In this document: one piece after another, positions 38,350 to 50,491 of the stretch | Position numbering within the stretch: position 1 is the stretch's first letter | Layout: each line of letters opens with the position of its first letter | Source: Eumeta japonica | Taxonomy: Eukaryota; Arthropoda; Insecta; Lepidoptera; Psychidae | Length of the DNA: 64,000 nucleotides | Assembly: GCA_005406025.1 (NCBI GenBank) | Contig: BGZK01001579.1 | Coordinates: forward strand, 1-64,000 | Direction of reading: 5' to 3' | The notes under the pieces: generated by a model | Seen by the model: the letters and a program-made list of their open reading frames with translations, nothing else | The model's database searches: none | What the model was told of the DNA's origin: nothing | Translations under genes and position numbers: made by a program

Positions 38350-38600
38350 ATGTCAGTAATAAATGTTTCAAATGCTTCGGTAAGTCAATCGTCAATCAGT
38401 CAATTACATAAATTCAAAAACTCATTTATGGGGCTCTTTCTGCGAATGCTCAATGAGATCCCTACACATATAAAACTTAGCTTTAATAAAAAAAATAAAA
38501 TCATTACTAAGGAATTCTTCGTAAAAAACGGTATTATAAAATTTCTGATTATTTTGATGTTTTTTCCGAAATATTTCTTTTATTGTAACTTTTTATAAAT
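38350..38600 (+). mobile_element. Opposite-strand LINE C-terminal fragment
   Basis: The plus strand reads 'QLHKFKNSFMGLFLRMLNEI' and 'PTHIKLSFNKKNK', then a Lys/Phe-rich end. This resembles the end of Jockey/CR1-like ORF2 proteins ('F.G...R..NKIP..I'), compared with 'ITNLFRGLCVRMFNKIP' in the minus-strand LINE next door. The orientation is opposite, so it is a separate insertion or an inverted piece. The match is short. Confidence 0.4.
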
Positions 38601-38820
38601 TAAACTGAAAAGAATTGTCCTTATGATTGTTGCTCACCCTTATTTAGGAAAATCTGTCTTGCGAACAAATCGTAAATTCATATTTTTTATGATTTATTTT
38701 AAGAGTTATCGCAAATTTATTGTAAGCATTATTTAGGAGTTCGATTCTCCGCCTAATAAATTGAATAATGTCGGTTACTGTTTTTTCCGTTCGTTATTTT
38801 TAATCAAAAAAATGTTTGTC

Positions 38821-39217
38821 TGTAAATTCAATTTACGGACGATAATTTTAAGTGATAATGTCATAAGAAAACTTTGATGAAAATCGCATTCTTTTATGAA
38901 TTGAATTGAATTCAATTCATAATTTTTTTATCACCGAATTAACATTATTTTATATAATACAAAGAAGGAGTTAATTGAAAATGACAATGTTTTCGATAAA
39001 TTAACATTTATTTGCACTCGTTAATTCAACTATCTTTCTACTTAAATTATACAGTAAAGAGATACATGCGTCATAAGTCGAACACAGGCCGATCGTGCCT
39101 CTCTATTGTTCCGAGCTCTCGCTCGCACGCTCGGCTCGAGCGGAACGCGACAATGAGTCATGCTTTTTCGTGCATGCAGCCGGCGTTCATCGATTTATAA
39201 AATGTTATCACGTCAAA
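38821..39217 (+). repeat. 'CGTGCCTCTCTAT' repeat, copy A
   Basis: Two conserved blocks. Block 1 (38821-38912) has 'ggacgataattttaagtgat', 'tcataagaaaac' and 'gaattgaattgaatt'. Block 2 (39049-39217) has 'gatacatgcgtcataagtcg', 'gccgatcgtgcctctctatt', 'cgctcgcacgctcggctcga' and 'gcagccggcgttcatcgatt'. The blocks are separated by 136 bp here. Both blocks recur in the same order at 50055-51910. Block 1 begins with a small hairpin (GTAAATTCAATTTAC) and ends in a palindrome (TGAATTGAATTCAATTCA). No ORF belonging to it is seen. Confidence 0.6.
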
Positions 39218-39338
39218 AGTCATAAAAAATACACATAACATTACGTATGCGGATGTACAAAATATCTTATTTTTCTTGTCAATTTTCTTTACTTGAAAAT
39301 TTAATTGAAAACGAAGAACTTCGCGTATTTCTTTCTCA

Positions 39339-39629
39339 ATGAAACAACACGATTTCTCGATAAAGAACTCCTTAGAACTGAAAAAACTTTTCCTTCGCTT
39401 TTCGCAGACGACAGCCGGCCATTATTTACGTGTTCGGCTAATCGCTAAATTAAATGAAGACGTAATCCGGAACATAACGCCGGCAGAAATAGATGTTACG
39501 GGTCGGCTTCTATCGCCAGGAATAACAGAAGTTAGAAATAATTGTATTATCACTAAGAATAGTCGGCATACCGGAGACTATCTGTTGGAGATGTATCGCG
39601 TGATCACCTATTTCGTTATTACACCGTGA
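39339..39629 (+). CDS. Unrecognised 96-codon ORF
   Basis: ATG start at 39339, TGA stop at 39627-39629. The peptide has an even mix of residues ('GHYLRVRLIAKLNEDVIRNI', 'VTGRLLSPGITEVRNN') and is GC-richer than the flanks, so it looks less random than most frames here. I see no signal peptide, membrane segment or known domain, and no convincing splice sites. It lies just downstream of repeat copy A, so it may be decayed mobile DNA. Real coding status is doubtful. Confidence 0.2.
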   Translation: MKQHDFSIKNSLELKKLFLRFSQTTAGHYLRVRLIAKLNEDVIRNITPAEIDVTGRLLSPGITEVRNNCIITKNSRHTGDYLLEMYRVITYFVITP

Positions 39630-42536
39630 AGATTTATTGACCACGCACCTTCGTGAACGAACTATTAGGCAATTACTTTTGCTCACAAACAATGGGGGTA
39701 AGGAGGCGCAGCCCACAACTTAACATCGGTAAAGAATTTGAATGAAATGCCCGAATATTTGTTTCAAAGCGATATTTATAAATTAGTAAAACAATTGCTA
39801 GTTCCCTTTGTTTCTTTATTATGTTCTTGTTTTTGCAAAAGGCGTGTATGGTTCATTTTGTTTCCACGCAAGTTTTAAAATAGTCTAATTCTTTTTTTAC
39901 CTTATCTCCTGTCTCACATTAGCTACAGGTCTTTTTAAATTTCAGTTTATCAATTATTTATCCATTTTCTAAGAATAGGTGACTCATTAATATTCGTTAT
40001 TATTTACTAATTTATCAATAGAAATATATTAATTTCAATCCATCACATAATTATTTTATCATTATTAATACACATTCCTTTATGTTTCTTGGCAAAAGAA
40101 GAGAAATTCATTGTTTTTCATGATCTCTTATTAAATCCTTAAAATCGTCCTTAACTATTTCTGACGCAGTCTGCCGTTTCGGACGCTGTATGTTCCTTAA
40201 GGATAATATTCTAAACCTTTCCAGAGCCACGTAGACAGTATGCAATGTTTCAACTTAACCTGCGAAAATACTGCATGAACCGCCCTGTCTCGTACGAGTC
40301 TGGTCCAATCAACCACTTCGTTATTGGAATCTATACTCCTATTCATTTATAAAAAAAACAGCGTTTGATAGTTCCACTTGAGTTCACATGGACTTATCAC
40401 TATTGCAACTACCCTACGTTCGCCGCCTCTAATAATAGGGTAGTTTATTTTTATAACTTTGACAAATACCTGAGTAGTGACTTTTAAATTGTCAATTAGA
40501 CAGAGAATCACTAGTGCCCAGTGAGGTCTTTGTACACTAAAACCACATAAAATCATGTTAAGGCCAAGTATGCTTTGATTATGGGTTCCTTTAAACGAAT
40601 ATTTCTAGAAAACTGTTATACCTAGCAAACTCAAAAAAAAATTCTAAATATACAAAATATGTTCTGAGTTCTACCGTAGGGAAAGCTTAAATACACAGCA
40701 CGTTCTTTATGATAAAAAATACTAAAGTACGTTCACTTAAAACACTAATACCAATAAATTTCTAACAGGACAAACGATAAAAAAACAAAATTTAAACATT
40801 ATTAGTAAAATATAATTATACAGGGTTAGCCTTAAGCATTTTTGTTTATAATAAATAGTTTTCTCATTATAAATAAAAAACTAAAATGTCGCTTACGACA
40901 AAAAGTTCTGCGTAACTAAATGACAATCCATCTTCCTTACTCTGCCGCTTTAAGTCGATTCTCCTTCTCATAAAACAGTGTGGGGGCGTGACGTGTTGCG
41001 TTTGGCATTGCACTTGGCCTTAAACGCCGTTTTGCAAGAAATAGGTGGCATAGTATTTTTGATGAGTTATAGTACATTGTTTATTGACCGATTTCAATTT
41101 CGATTTCACTTATAGTGGTCACGTCAAGTCAGCTTACACAATTCATCAACTAATAAAATATTCTAAGCACTAGTAAACTACCCTATTTTCTAATTAGTCT
41201 GCGATCCCTTCACTCAAGGACCGTCCTCGCCACAACGGGTCTTGTACTTAGTTAAATAGAATAATTTAAAATTTAGTCAAAACGTGACCAGCATTCATTT
41301 CAGATATACTAGTAGTTAATACAGTTGTTGAAAACTTCAAGAAATACGCCGACGTCAATAGTGGATACAAAATCGCAAATAAGAGCTTAGACGAGGCATT
41401 TATCTTGTTACTACAGTATTTGAATTGTAGTCAACAATAAGTAATTACAAAAGTTATAGAAGTTACGATAAAAATGCCAAAAAGACAAGAATAATTTTAG
41501 TGCAATTTTTCGCCATAAAATCAGATCGAAATAATACTGTCCTGTGCACTTTCTAAATGTCTTCGAAACACAATAAAGATCTGATTACAAATTCAGTTCA
41601 TAGATTAGATAATTATTTTACAACTCAAAGAACGAAGAAAGCATCTTTGACTTAATGATCACGATTTTCTATTTTGTTAAACGGATCAATTTCATTGGAC
41701 CCTCACACACGCCGGCTGTACTCGGCGCACTCTGTTTCAACCCTCGCATTCGGCCGAAATAGCTCTGTCACTTTTCGACTATCGCTCAGTCGGTTGGAGG
41801 CATCCCCTTAATGGAAAATCGAATATAAAAACCGGCTCGCGGACCCTGATAATGTTTTATGGGCGCCCAATAACTCTGGCGTTTTAGCGGGGATCATACT
41901 TATAAATCCACTTTGTTCAATCGCCCATTTTTAGCTTAGAAGAGCGGAGACGTTCCTGTTTTGTACGAGTAGCCGTCCAGCTCAAAGACGTTGTTGACAA
42001 TCGAAACTGGTTTATTTACGTCGACTACAAACAACGCCCTTGCAGCACTGCGATGTGCATATCTAGTCTTTGAAATTTCCTTTCCGCTGTTTCAATTTCT
42101 TGTCTACAACATTTTGTTGATAACTGCAATCCACGGTAGACCCGTATCTTGTAAAATAGAGGCATGAGGCAACAATCTGGCAAGTACTGGCAACACTATC
42201 TTCAGTTCATTTCAAACCATCTTCGCGTGTATCGCCCTTTCGCATTTACGTAACGCATTTAAACAAATACGCCATTTCCTATATACACGTTTAGTGAAGG
42301 TGTTTGTTGTACATACATTGCAATTTGTATTTCTGTTGTTACCTTTTTTTATTGCATTTTTTGTATAAACCCCTTTTTTATATAAAAAGTTAATTATTAT
42401 GTATAATATGTTTTATTGTACCGATGGTTACCAAAAAATCGAGCGCATCGCTTTATTGAACTAAAAAGTACTGAATTTGATTACTCACCGCGGGCTTCAC
42501 CATCGCTGAAGGCCGCGGTTTTAGTTGTCCCAATAG
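39630..42536. other. No gene seen; moderate-GC stretch 41690-41960
   Basis: Mostly AT-rich unique DNA. The stretch 41690-41960 (cacgccggctgtactcggcg, ataaaaaccggctcgcggac, ttatgggcgcccaataactc) is CpG-richer without an ORF and could be regulatory DNA. No exon, RNA gene or repeat could be supported. Confidence 0.4.
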
Positions 42537-42575
42537 TTTAAGTTGTCTCAAGTTTTTAATTTGGGACAACTTAAA
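42537..42575. repeat. 15-bp hairpin with one mismatch
   Basis: TTTAAGTTGTCTCAA (42537-42551) pairs with TTGGGACAACTTAAA (42561-42575) at 14 of 15 positions. A third copy of the word GTTGTCCCAA lies just upstream (about 42525). The cluster suggests a small repeat unit. Confidence 0.5.
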
Positions 42576-44433
42576 CCATTCTTTTTGCGCTTTGGAAACC
42601 AAATTAAATCGTAGATACCGAATATTGTCTCGGCAATAGTTACAACGGCGACTAAAAAGACCACGATAACTAAACGCGAAACAAACAACGAAATTCTATA
42701 GCACTGCGTGGATTTATGGTATCATTTCGTTGTAAGATGGCGTTTAACTAATGAGTCTTTGTAACACAAATCAAATGAAATTACTTGCTTCTTGGTCAGA
42801 AAAGTACAATAAGCCGTAGGTGCGGGTCGTTAGCATCCATCGACTCGCAATGTGCCGGTGCGGTCTCGAGATCACGCGCCCGTGTAACTAATGCCAATGA
42901 GCGAGACATTTTATTTTCCCTAGCGAAATACTTTAACCGTCATAGTCTTTCCGCTCTCAAGATGAAATGCGCGCTTGAGCGCGCTCTATCAACACGGGCC
43001 CGAATCTAAAATAAGAATAACGGACGAGAGTAAGCCTTACCAGTGGATGGATGAAAACCTAGATTAAGTATTCGTAAAAACAATAATCTTAAATACGAGC
43101 ATTTTCTTCACGACAGGGAAACGAGCTTGCAAAAAAAAAGAGATCATTACAAAGTTATTATTTCAAACTGGAGGAGTTTAAAAATATATTTAACATTTGC
43201 GTTCGTTAGGTAAAAGAAAAATTATGTTGTTTTAAGTGGCTGTAAATTAACGCGGGGCGACCGTGTGACGTCACGAGTCATTCCCGCGTCCGACGCAGGC
43301 CAAAATTATTGTTAGCGTCTACAGCAAATCTTGATTTATTCCGAGAGCTTAATACACATTGCTAGAGTCCTCAGTTTCTAAACATTGATAGTAGCACTAG
43401 ACGAGTCAGTTGACGTCACTACAATTGGTCCGTCGTAAGAAAACTGTCATGTATACAAAATGTTGGATGTTTATAAATTACCTTTTGTTCTTTTATGCAA
43501 ATAAACTAGTTCACATTTTATAAAATTATTATTCAACCGACAAGAAATAAAAAGTAACAATAAAGGACTAACTATTATATCTCCTTCAAAATTGCAAGTA
43601 GATTATTATCATTGCGTAATTTTATATTGACTTAATTTATTTAGTACAACGATATATTTTGAGCGCCAATCGCTATCACAATCGCATACAAAACCTCTAG
43701 TGAAAAACTAACATCATTTTTTTATTATTCTTAAAACGTGTCTTTTTGATATTACTAAGCAAACCATTTACTAAAATTTGTTTCAATTTATTTATCGAAT
43801 CGCGCGAGTTTGAACGACGTTTTACCTGATTCTTTTATAAAATTGAAATAATAACTTTTCAGTCCTATCGTAAACATATTCTAAAGTCTTAAATCTTTCA
43901 GTATTCATGTTTAACACTATATCCCATTGCTGTAATTTTTAAAATATGATCACAGGCCCTACAAACATTTCTTTTAGATTAGTTTAGGTTTGACGACAAA
44001 AGTAAAGTAAATGTTATCGAACATATTTTTTGGATAGTTATGTCAAAAGCAATATAAACCTTCTACAACTTTTTGACTAAAGAAGATGAATGTGTTTTTG
44101 TTCATTCGTTTGTGAATTTCTCGTAATACGGTCAAAATTAAGTGTTGTACGTAAACGTTACCACTTCATTTTCGCATCAATTTCAAACTGATCTCACTAT
44201 TCTCTAATAATCATATTTGACCATAAAAACCTCTACTGATTAACAAGTTTAATGAATAAGGCAACACAAACTATACTAGAACAATCGATCAAATTGCAGG
44301 CTGTTCGGCTATATTTATTTTTAAGAATTGATATTATTACGTCAACACATACATACATACACACGCATAAACACTTATACTCATATTATTTATCAAATAA
44401 AATTTTAATTGTGTTTTAGCAATAGAATTATAA
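42576..44433. other. No gene seen; CRE motifs at 43266 and 43411
   Basis: Two full cAMP-response-element palindromes TGACGTCA occur 145 bp apart (43266-43273 and 43411-43418) in a GC-richer stretch (43240-43330). 42780-43020 is also GC-richer with a 74-codon frame that has no motif. If the GPCR gene at 47.4 kb extends leftward, this lies in one of its introns. Confidence 0.4.
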
Positions 44434-44790
44434 TTAAAAATTTTTATGAAACCTTTTGTCGGTGCAAGTCGGTGTTACTGGAAAAGCGCACTCTTTTAAC
44501 GATAAATTATGTTTTATATTGCGCATAATGTAATAAAATATAGGTAGTTTAAAAAAACTATAAAATTCGCTGTATTGATAAATCTTACTAAAAAGTGAAA
44601 AAGGATTCTTAATGTAGGAATAAAATAATGAACTAAAAATATTTGTATTGTTGTGAAAAAACCGTGAGGCGGGCGATAAATCAGTTCTCGAAAATATTCG
44701 ATCTGTACGATTAGTCCAAAAATAGTACGAATGATATGGCACAAAGCACTCCGCGCATTTTTCACAATAATATTTACATTTTTCGATCAT
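44434..44790 (-). CDS. Unrecognised 118-codon ORF, doubtful
   Basis: ATG at 44788-44790. The N-terminus is Cys-rich ('CKYYCEKCAECFVPYHSYYF'); the rest is rich in Phe, Tyr, Ser and Asn ('FSSLFYSYIKNPFSLFSKIY') and ends 'PVTPTCTDKRFHKNF'. Such a composition is common in chance frames of AT-rich DNA, and an overlapping frame is also open. No domain recognised. I list it because it is among the longest ATG frames in the window. Confidence 0.15.
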   Translation of the reverse strand: MIEKCKYYCEKCAECFVPYHSYYFWTNRTDRIFSRTDLSPASRFFHNNTNIFSSLFYSYIKNPFSLFSKIYQYSEFYSFFKLPIFYYIMRNIKHNLSLKECAFPVTPTCTDKRFHKNF

Positions 44791-47430
44791 TATCTTATTC
44801 CTATATTAAGAATTATTTTTTTACATTTTACTTCGATTTCTCATTAAAGCATATTTTTAGTATTCTGAAACTGCATTTTATTTTCTAAATTTTTAGTCTC
44901 AAAACAATAATAATAGTATTTACAATCAAGAGCCTTGATTTTAGTACTCTATATTTAGTAGTCTTACGTGTTGTCATAAATTTAAGTTTATGTAATTCAC
45001 GTCTAAGTAACCTTTCCATTTGATCTGACGCATCACTATTACAGTACAACGCACGACACTTTGCCGCTGTGAAGTTCGTCACGAAAGCGTCTCAATAGCG
45101 TAAAATAGGAACGCGGTGGAGAAGGAAAGGTCCAGGAGTGTAATAGCTACGCATTATTTCATTCGTATATTTATGTAATTTCAAAATTTCGATTTATTAC
45201 TCATAATTATTTTTTTTATTCATTTTTCAAATTTATTTTTTGCAAATTGTTAAATTTTATATAGTTTCAAGTAACTAAATATTTTTTCAAATATACAATT
45301 TCAAAATTTACAAATTTTTTTAAATATGAAATTATCGTATTGCAATCGATCCTTAATAAATCTACAAAGTTTAAATGAATTCTGACCGTTCAAAGTGGAT
45401 CACTATCGAGTCCAAAGGAGTCGGTTACAAACAAACATACATACATGCAGATGAAGCTAATAAAAACGTGTTAAAAAGAGCTGCGACCTACCTTCGACGC
45501 CGACTTATGTCATGCCGCAGTTTTTTCACGAACCTAACGCCTCGCCCTTTGAACATGTCATTTATTTGATACTCTATGTTCAATAATCGTGCTATTGTAT
45601 TGTGTTAATAGCACTTTTCTCTTCGATACTTCCTCTGAATTGTTCGCTATATTGTGTTGCGTGTTTATGTCAATAAAACTTTTATAAGCGTCAAGTGCGT
45701 TTCCCTGTTCGCCGCTATCTATCCAAAAATCTTGATTATGAAGGTAACACGAATCACTTATACCTAAATAAAAGACTCCCTAAAAAGTTAACAATGATTT
45801 AGTAGAACACTACCCAATATGCTTATTCCTAAAAGTCACTATGATGACTTGTTACTATTACCACTATCGCCACTAAGTACTCCGCATGTGTCATTTTAGC
45901 GCTACGAGCTAATATAAAAGTCAATATCAGGGTAAGAGGTCATCGACATCTATTATAGAGACGACTCGTCGCACGCCATAGATTTCATCATAAAACTATT
46001 TATCATTACATAGTAAGTAAAAAAATGTTATATGACATTACAACCGATGAAAGTATTAGTTACAGTGAAAATCAATACAGTGAAACACAATTAACGCAAC
46101 CCAAAACGAATTTGTTTAGAGATCGGTCGGTTTAAAAGTTACAAGCATGAGCTCGAGGCGGACGAACGATTTCGTACTTGCTACTTGCACAACCCTTACA
46201 AGGCCCCGCTGCTGCAATAAAAGAGAATGGTAGACCCTTTCTTTAAGGGACTCTTAAAATGTCTATTTCAAGCGAACGCTAGGGCGCGCTCTAAGCAAAA
46301 CCTTGCTTTTTCTTTTTCCTGATAGTACATACCGTGACATGAAAAACGTGATAAAGACAATGTATTATAATATTCCCTTGCGTCGACCTGCGATGGTATC
46401 GTGTTTAAATAAAACAAACTAAAGTTATATTAGAGGTCGTCTTGCCAATCATAAATTATATTTCTATTCAGAAAACCGTGATTTTGAATGAGCGCGTTTA
46501 TTACAAAAAATAGTTTATGATCTGATAAACTTAATTTTAATACTTGAGTTACTAAAAATACGGATGGACTTGCGGATTGTATGGGACTGCCCCGTACGTT
46601 ATTCACGACTGGCTTGTAATTAAGTCAATAACTGGGATTTTAACTGAATAATAACTTGTAATTCAAAATTAGAAATATACTTTATGTTGAGTTATTAAAT
46701 ACAAGACCTGAAGATATTTTAATGAAAAAATGTAACTAAATTATTACTTTAAAAAAAAACAAAGGAATTAAGAAAGAAATTTGGAAACTAATTACAGCTT
46801 TCAATTTAGAAACTTTTCAGCAAGAAAAACTCTTTAAAGTTTCTTTACATTTTTAAGATTATTAGAATTTTTCATTGGTAATTCAGTTAACAACAATGAT
46901 AATTAAAATAAAATATTAACAATTAAATTGTTGTAATAATCGAAATGTTGGGTAAACTGTTAAGCCTATCCAACATTTAATTTTTTTTATAATATAAATA
47001 AATAATTATGTCAATAAATACATAATAGAAATCGGATAAATGAATGTAAAATTTATAAAACAAATGCACATATAATAAAAGGAAAGAATACACTTGAAAT
47101 CCATAAATTTCAACCTCGACTTTGACTTACGTCATATTGATTTTTAGAAAGTTTTCAAAAAAAATAATAAAGAAATTATTATATTAAATATTTGTATTCT
47201 GAATAACGTAATTAACTTGACAAGTGTAACGATTCAAGCATCACCAATTGTAACACGTTGATAACGATAATAAACCGTTTCTAAAATGAGACAAACCATC
47301 CAGTTAACAAACAATGCTTATAAACAGTTATGTTTATTAACTGTACGAAAACACAGATTGTTGAACTCATTCCTTAGATTCCTGAAAATTCAGTAAAGGG
47401 TAACTAACAAAACGCAAGCTCAATACTCAC
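44791..47430. other. No gene seen; probable intron of the GPCR gene at its right end
   Basis: AT-rich. The part next to 47430 must be intron because a splice donor lies there. A moderate-GC stretch at 46130-46320 has no ORF. I looked on the minus strand for a TM2 exon of a GPCR and did not find one that I could defend. Confidence 0.45.
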
Positions 47431-47618
47431 TTCCTCATGTACTGGAACTTGATGACCACGAAGATGAGCAGCGTGTTGGCCGACAGCGACGTGGTCAGCA
47501 CGGCCACGTACAGCACTATGATGAGCACGTCCGGCTTGTAGAACATGTCCATCTCCCATTCCGTGTCGTTCCACGCGGCCGGAGTCCACATGGACACGTT
47601 CAAGTCCCTCGACGGCAT
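47431..47618 (-). CDS. First coding exon of a rhodopsin-family (class A) GPCR, probably a peptide or amine receptor
   Basis: The ATG is at 47616-47618 (context GAAGAATGCC). The exon gives 62 codons plus two bases. Residues 1-29 are an extracellular N-terminus with two N-glycosylation sites (Asn7-Val-Ser, Asn17-Asp-Thr) and several Trp. Residues 30-56 form a membrane helix (DVLIIVLYVAVLTTSLSANT and on) with Asn48 at the position of the conserved TM1 Asn (1.50); the usual GN pair is AN here. The basic 'KFQYMRK' start of intracellular loop 1 follows. The exon ends at 47431 with a strong donor, AGGAA|GTGAGTATT, phase 2. Splitting after TM1 fits insect neuropeptide receptor genes. Codon use is GC-rich, unlike the surroundings, as expected for a conserved exon. 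The gene runs leftward; no later exon was found here. I cannot tell which receptor subtype it is. Confidence 0.75.
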
Positions 47619-48962
47619 TCTTCACTATTGTTTTATCTGGTTTTTTTTTTATCGAACACGCTGTATCACCTTGTATACAATGCACGCATATTAGGATCTG
47701 ATAAACGATGCTGAACGTACAAACGCTCTCGGCTATCCGAGATAAAAGCAGCGGTAGTTCTATGCTTGGGCTTTAGTGACGTTGTTTGCACGATCTATTT
47801 CTGGAGATTCCTCGACGCTACTGGTTTCTCTGCACATATCAATGATTATTAACGTATTTGATTAATATTTTATTTTACAGACACGTCTGATTTTATTTAC
47901 TCGGAAGCGATATATTCAGTTAAAAATATATTTGCATCTTCAAAAATGTTGCAAAGTATGAGATAACTGAAGCATTACAAGTCAATTCAATATCTAGATT
48001 ACTGTGTGTAATTTGGTAGACAGTCTCCGATAATTTTTTTCAAAAATTTTACAATGTTTTAAATTTGAGTATTGTAAAGAGTGCATTTAACAGAATTAAC
48101 TTGATCTCTTAAGACTCAATTTTAGCTTTCAAAGTTATAATTTCATTTAGAATTGACGAGTTTTTTCGTACGTTTGATTTTTAAGGTTTATATGAGTATA
48201 ATGGACATACGGCGCTAATCTGGCCGTAGGCCTTAAATTCTCTTAGGCAAATGTGAGATAATATAGTTTCATTATCGACTTTAATTATTTATTTGCTAGT
48301 ATAAAATATAGGTATAATAGCTATACGTTAGATATGTCTAGTTTTAATTAAACAAACATAAATTAGATGTATGAATTAACTTCTGTAACCCAGACCTTTG
48401 ATTTTTTTGTTCTTTTTTAACGCCTCTTTACTAACACTTTTGAAAGTTTCAACAGCATTCACAAATACAATTCAAGTTTTATTGTTAAGTGCTCATGGTT
48501 TTTAAAATATCATCAAATGAAAAAAAAGTGTGGAGCGAGGGGACTCCGTCAGGAATGAAGTTTCTTACTTTTTTATCTTAACTCCAAATGTAATCCAAAA
48601 CAAAATTTTTATGTTTTATTTTCTTATATTCTATTATCTTTTCAATGCAAATAATGATCGTAAGGAATCTAATTAAAAAATTTCATTCATATTTCACGAA
48701 AAATATTCATTGAATGAAAATGAAAATATAAAAGAATAATTTAGTGATTATAAAAAAAATGCCAAATAACTAACCTAGCACTGTGCGAAACGCAGTTTCA
48801 CGTTGCTCAATTAACGTGTGTTAGAAACAGACATAGAGAGAGGTGAATGGAGAGGACATAACGCTTTTTTCGTTAAGTGATGCTTTCTACCAACTCACAC
48901 CTCTCGCAAGCCACGTTAAGGAGACTTGTTCCAAAAATCAATTTCAACACAATAGTATGTTA

Positions 48963-48964
<2 letters not shown>
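47619..48964. other. Upstream region of the GPCR exon; nothing definite
   Basis: The bases right of the ATG are 5' untranslated or intron sequence; no clear acceptor is visible because the minus strand here has an A run where a pyrimidine tract would be expected. The rest is AT-rich. 48780-48930 is slightly GC-richer and unassigned. Confidence 0.4.

Positions 48965-49001
<37 letters not shown>
48965..49001. repeat. (TA)n microsatellite
   Basis: About 37 bp of pure TA dinucleotide. Confidence 0.95.
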
Positions 49002-49003
<2 letters not shown>

Positions 49004-50054
49004 TAGAGGTTTAATTTGTGTCAAGTCTATATAAGAAACCGTATTTCAGTTACAGCGTTGCGATCTCTATAAAAGCTATCTTATTTTATGGACGGATTGC
49101 TTTTTTCTCCTCACACAGATTCCTATCCGATCTGGTAGACTAACATCGGTTTTCCAATAGACTTTCATGATTCAGCTTTGCTGCAAACAAACTTTCTTCG
49201 ATTATTATCAGTTCCATATCCAGTTATTTTATCCTTCACAATGAGACGAATTAATAAAAGCCGGGCAACAAAGTTGTTTCTCAGATGGTTCCGTAAATTA
49301 ATACATTACGTGCACAAATACCATTTCAACCACTAGTAGACTTTTCAAGAAATCTTATTAATAACGATTAAAATACGACTGTTAATGTCACAGAAATGTT
49401 TTAATGAATCGTGATTTCCCTTGAGTATAATCTTTAAACGTATACACGCAAAGACCTCATTTCGTCAGTCAAACTACACTTAGAAACAATACAACTAGGA
49501 TTTAAAATTAGTATTACAAAAATATCAGTTAAGTGTTTCATCAAATGAAGCCATAAAACATTGTAAATGAAAAAAAAAAATTAATCTTCCAGTCAAGCGC
49601 ATCACATGTTTTTGTTATTTGTACCGTAAGGACAAAGTAACATAACCGATTTTGTTCAAGTTTTTTCGTATTAATTATTTCGTAACCGGCAATTTACTGG
49701 AATCCTAAACAATGAATTAAGAAGGCACTAAGAGGAGCGAGCGGTGACTTCGAACCGAAAGGTACTGGGTTAGAATTTTAATCACTTACGATTTGACGGA
49801 TGATTTCTTAACTTGAATCAAATCAATTCGCTTATTGCCTTGGAGATCACGCTAAGCTATTATTGTCATCGCTGTCATCGCTTTGAATATGACAGTCATT
49901 AACAACTCCTAATCAGTGATGGGTCGACACAAAACGCGTAAGGCCAAAATCTTTAATTCTAAATAAAGTAATTTATGAATCGTATTAGAAATTATGGAAG
50001 GGTATATCTCAATAGTGTAGTAATGAAAATCGGATACATAAAAAATTCGTTGTG
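49002..50054. other. No gene seen
   Basis: AT-rich. At about 49730-49790 there is a tRNA-like series (gagcgagcggtgacttcgaa ... aggtactgggttagaatttt) that may be a decayed SINE on the plus strand; the box B match is poor. Confidence 0.35.
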
Positions 50055-50145
50055 TGTAAAGTCGGTTTACCGACGATAATTTTATGTGATAACCTCATAA
50101 GAAAATTCATGAAAAAATGCATACTTTTCTGAATTGAATTGAATT
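50055..50145 (+). repeat. 'CGTGCCTCTCTAT' repeat, copy B, block 1
   Basis: Aligns with 38821-38912 over its whole length: 'ccgacgataattttatgtga', 'ctcataagaaaat', 'ctgaattgaattgaatt'. By eye about three quarters of the positions match. Block 2 of the same copy lies 1.6 kb further right instead of 136 bp. Confidence 0.6.
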
Positions 50146-50491
50146 AAAACCTTTTATAACTGCACTCCCCGCCCGATGCTACTTTATTTAATAATCAAAG
50201 TACAAAAAGATGAGATTATATCACTAATCAAATTTCTAAATTACAAGAATTAATTACTGATAAACAGTAAATTTGTAAACGAAATCAAGTCATATTTTCA
50301 AACACTACTACCTACCCGCATATAAACCTCATACTTAGTTTTGTTCAATCACCCTCAGTTTTCATAAAACATCGACTTACTCGATTACGCGAATTTTGCT
50401 TACCGACGTGTGTTTCCGTATAAATTAACGAAAAAATATTGAAATTAAAACAGTTTTTTTTCTTGAGATTAGTGTTATATATCATACTAAG

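Noticed and set aside
38745..38775. Possible tRNA gene from the T-arm-like 'ggagttcgattctcc'
   Set aside because: Only the T-arm is present. No D-arm, anticodon stem or box A lies at the right distance, so at most this is a decayed SINE or tRNA fragment.
45375..45569. 64-codon frame beginning 'MNSDRSKWITIESKGVGYKQ'
   Set aside because: No known domain, and the following sequence is low in coding signal; the 'GVGYKQTYIHADE' stretch overlaps a catacatacat simple repeat.
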